From Luzula sylvatica (taxonomy: Eukaryota > Streptophyta > Magnoliopsida > Poales > Juncaceae), in assembly GCA_946800325.1 (NCBI GenBank), contig OX326960.1:10824893-10888892 (forward strand): 64,000 bases of DNA. The letters run 5' to 3'. The number at the start of each line of letters is the position of its first letter. Position 1 is the first letter of the stretch. The notes under the pieces were generated by a model. The model was not told the origin of the DNA. It worked only from the letters and a program-made list of their open reading frames with translations, and searched no databases. The position numbers and the translations under genes were made by a program. Below are positions 61,701-64,000 of this stretch, in pieces.

Positions 61701-64000
61701 AAAATGCAAAAACTGAAGTCTAACACCTTGAAAAAATTCAATTAAGATATTTTTGAAAAACTTTTTAAAATAAATGTATAATACAAGCAAAATACTCATT
61801 TTTCTTGCCGTACTCAAAATACTCCGCAATTGAAGACTAACACACACAGATTTCAATTTTTTCAAAAATTTCTGAAAAATGCAAAAACTGAAGTCTAACA
61901 CCTTCAAAAAATTCAATTAAGATATTTTTTTTAGTAAAATAAAATTGAAGTATAACACAAACAAAATATTGAATTTTCATGTCGAACTCAAAATACTCCG
62001 TAATTTTAGGCTAACACACACAAATTTCAATTTTTTAAAAAATTTCATAAAAATGCAAAAACTGATGTCTAATACCTTCAAAAAATTCAATTAAGATATT
62101 TTATAAAAACATGTTAAAATAAAAGTATAACTCAAGCAAAATACTCAATTTTCTTGTCGTACTACAAATACTCCGTAATTGAAGACTAACACACACAAGT
62201 TTAATTTGTTTCAAACAATTCTTAAAAATGCTAAAATTAAAGTCTAACACCTTCAAAAAATTCAATTAAGATATTTTTTAAAAACTTGTTAAAATAAAAG
62301 TATAACTCAAGCAAAACATTCAATTTTATTGTGGTACTCAAAATACTCGTAATTGAAGACTAACACACATAAATATCGATTTTTTCAAAAATTTGATAAA
62401 AATAAAAAACTGAAGTCTGACACCTTCAAAAATTTCATTTAAGATATTTTTTCAAAACTTGTTAAAATTGATAAAAGAAATAAGCAAAATACTCAATTTT
62501 ATGGTGGTACTCAAAATAATCCGTAATTGAAGACTAAAACACATAAATTTCGATTTTTCAAAAATTTCGTAAAACTGAAGTCTAACATCTTCAAAAAATT
62601 CATTTAAGATATTTTTTATAAACTTGTTAAAATTGATAAAAGAAATAAGAAAAATTCTCAATTTTATTGTGGTACTCAAAATACTCCATAATTGAAGACT
62701 AACACACACAAATTTCGATTTTTCAAAAATTTCTTAAAAATCAAGAACTGAAGTCTAACACCTTCAAAAAATTTCATTTACGATAATTTTCAAAAACTTG
62801 TTCAAATTGATAAAAGAAATAACCAAAATACAAAATTTTCTTGTTTTACTCAAAATACTCCAAAATTGAAGACTAACACAGACAAATTTCAATTTTTTCA
62901 AAATTTTCATAAAAATGCAAAAACTGAAGTCTAACACCTTGCAAAAAATTCAATTAAGATATTTCTTAAAAATTTGTTAAAATAAAAGTATAACACAAGC
63001 AAAATACTCAATTTTCTTGTCGTACTCAAAATACTCCGGAATTGAAGACTAACACACACAGATTTCAATTTTTTCAAAAATTTCTGAAAAATGCAAAAAC
63101 TGAAGTCTAACACCTTCAAAAAATTCAATTAAGATATTTTTTTAAATAAAATAAAATTGAAGTACAACAGAAACAAAATATTGAATTTTCATGTCGAACT
63201 CAAAATACTCCGTAATTTTAGGCTAACACACAAAAATTTCAATTTTTTAAAAAAATTCATAAAAATGCAAAAACTGATGTCTAACACCTTCAAAAAATTC
63301 AATAAAGATATTTTTCAAAAACTTGATAAAATGAAAGTATTACTCAAGGAAAATACTCAATTTTCTTGTCGTACTACAAATACTCCGTAATTGAAGACTA
63401 ACACACACAAATTTAATTTTTTTCAAAAAATTCTTAAAAATGCTAAAATTGAAGTCTAACACCTTCAAAAAATTCAATTAAGATATTTTTTAAAAACTTG
63501 TTAAAATAAAAGTATAACTCAAGCAAAACATTCAATTTTATTGTGGTACTCAAAATACTCCGTAATTGAAGACTAACACACATAAATATTGATTTTTTCA
63601 AAAATTTGATAAAAATCAAAAACTGAAGTCTCACACCTTCAAAAATTTCATTTAAGATACTTTTTCAAAACTTCTTAAAATTGATAAAAGAAATAAGCAA
63701 AATAATCAATTTTATTGTGGTACTCAAAATAATCCGTAATTGAAGACTAACACAAATAAATTTCGATTTTTGAAAAATTTCGTAAAAATAAAAAACTGAA
63801 GTCTAACACCTTCAAAAAATTCATTTAAGATATTTTTTTTATAAACTTGTTAAAATTGATAAAAGAAATAAGCAAAATACTCAATATTATTGTGGTACTA
63901 AAAATACTCCTTAATTGAAGACTAACACACATAAATTTTGTTTTTTCAAAAATTTCTTAAAAATCAAAAACTGAAGTCTAACACCTTCAAAAAATTTCAT
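52755..64000. repeat. Satellite array B with 7-monomer higher-order repeat
   Basis: Continuous array of about 174-bp monomers to the window end. Several monomer types alternate in fixed order. One carries ATATTGAATTTTCATGTCGA and GTAATTTTAGGC and recurs at 53611, 54816, 56036, 57255, 58475, 59523, 61966 and 63177. Most intervals are about 1,220 bp (seven monomers). One interval is one monomer short (1,048), and one is double (2,443) where an array-A-type block replaces a unit. Other types carry GATAAAAGAAATAAGCAAAA, ATAACCAAAATACTAAATTT, ACTCAAGGAAAATACTC or ACTCAAGCAAAACATTC. The many short frames are by-products. Confidence 0.95.
59690..60676. repeat. Array-A-type block inside array B
   Basis: Nearly identical to 47690-48658 at a constant offset of 12,018 bp, including rare words GCAAAAGCAGAGGTCTAAAA and AACTGGAAAAACTTAAGTC. 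It interrupts the seven-monomer periodicity. Its right edge coincides with the position at which the LTR interrupts the other copy. Confidence 0.9.

Noticed and set aside
52633..64000. Dozens of minus-strand frames with recurring peptides like FEGVRLQF and KNILIEFF, suggestive of a repeat-protein family
   Set aside because: They follow the satellite monomer, start and stop at monomer variants, are short, and have no independent gene signals. They are by-products of a monomer length near a multiple of three.
45755..64000. CRISPR-like or other spaced-repeat array
   Set aside because: The whole unit repeats head-to-tail without unique spacers, in a plant nuclear context. It is a satellite.

Overview
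The window is nuclear DNA from a flowering plant, most likely a eudicot. It is AT-rich, its genes have GT-AG introns, and it is full of nested plant mobile elements. I cannot name the species. The only host genes I can support are a four-member cluster of sugar transport protein (STP / HEX6-type H+/monosaccharide symporter) genes between 11.9 and 36.1 kb, all on the + strand, and one ALG14 gene (39.2-41.6 kb) for N-glycan precursor synthesis in the ER.

1-7.4 kb is AT-rich intergenic DNA. It holds a palindromic repeat split by a solo LTR (2533-3781) and a MITE-like element (4720-5149). 7.4-11.9 kb is a 5'-truncated L1-type LINE on the minus strand with a 15-bp target-site duplication. It landed in the 5' UTR of STP copy 1, 15 bases before its ATG. 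That copy also carries a 1-base deletion and a substitution in its sugar-binding motif, so it is called a pseudogene. 15.2-21.7 kb is a large inverted repeat. One arm carries a 520-bp hAT-like MITE. The spacer carries a 2.57-kb CACTA element with a perfect ATG duplication that has captured a piece of a ubiquitin-RUB1 (NEDD8) fusion gene. STP copy 2 (22.3-23.8 kb) is intact. Copies 3 and 4 (28.5-30.3 and 34.4-36.1 kb) are a second, three-exon lineage whose upstream DNA was duplicated with them.

36.4-45.7 kb holds a SINE, TIR elements, ALG14 with an 890-bp near-palindrome inside one intron, two very long G runs, and an unexplained GC-richer block. 45.8 kb to the end is a satellite of about 174-bp monomers, interrupted by an LTR retrotransposon fragment (5' LTR, tRNA-Met primer site, complete Gag, no pol) at 48.7-52.75 kb. 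To the right of that fragment the satellite has a higher-order repeat of seven monomers (about 1.22 kb), plus long-range duplicated blocks at offsets of 12,018 and about 7,150 bp.

Functionally, the STP genes would import hexoses across the plasma membrane and ALG14 serves ER glycosylation. There is no sign of a shared pathway. The window mainly shows tandem gene duplication, decay by retrotransposition, and satellite evolution.
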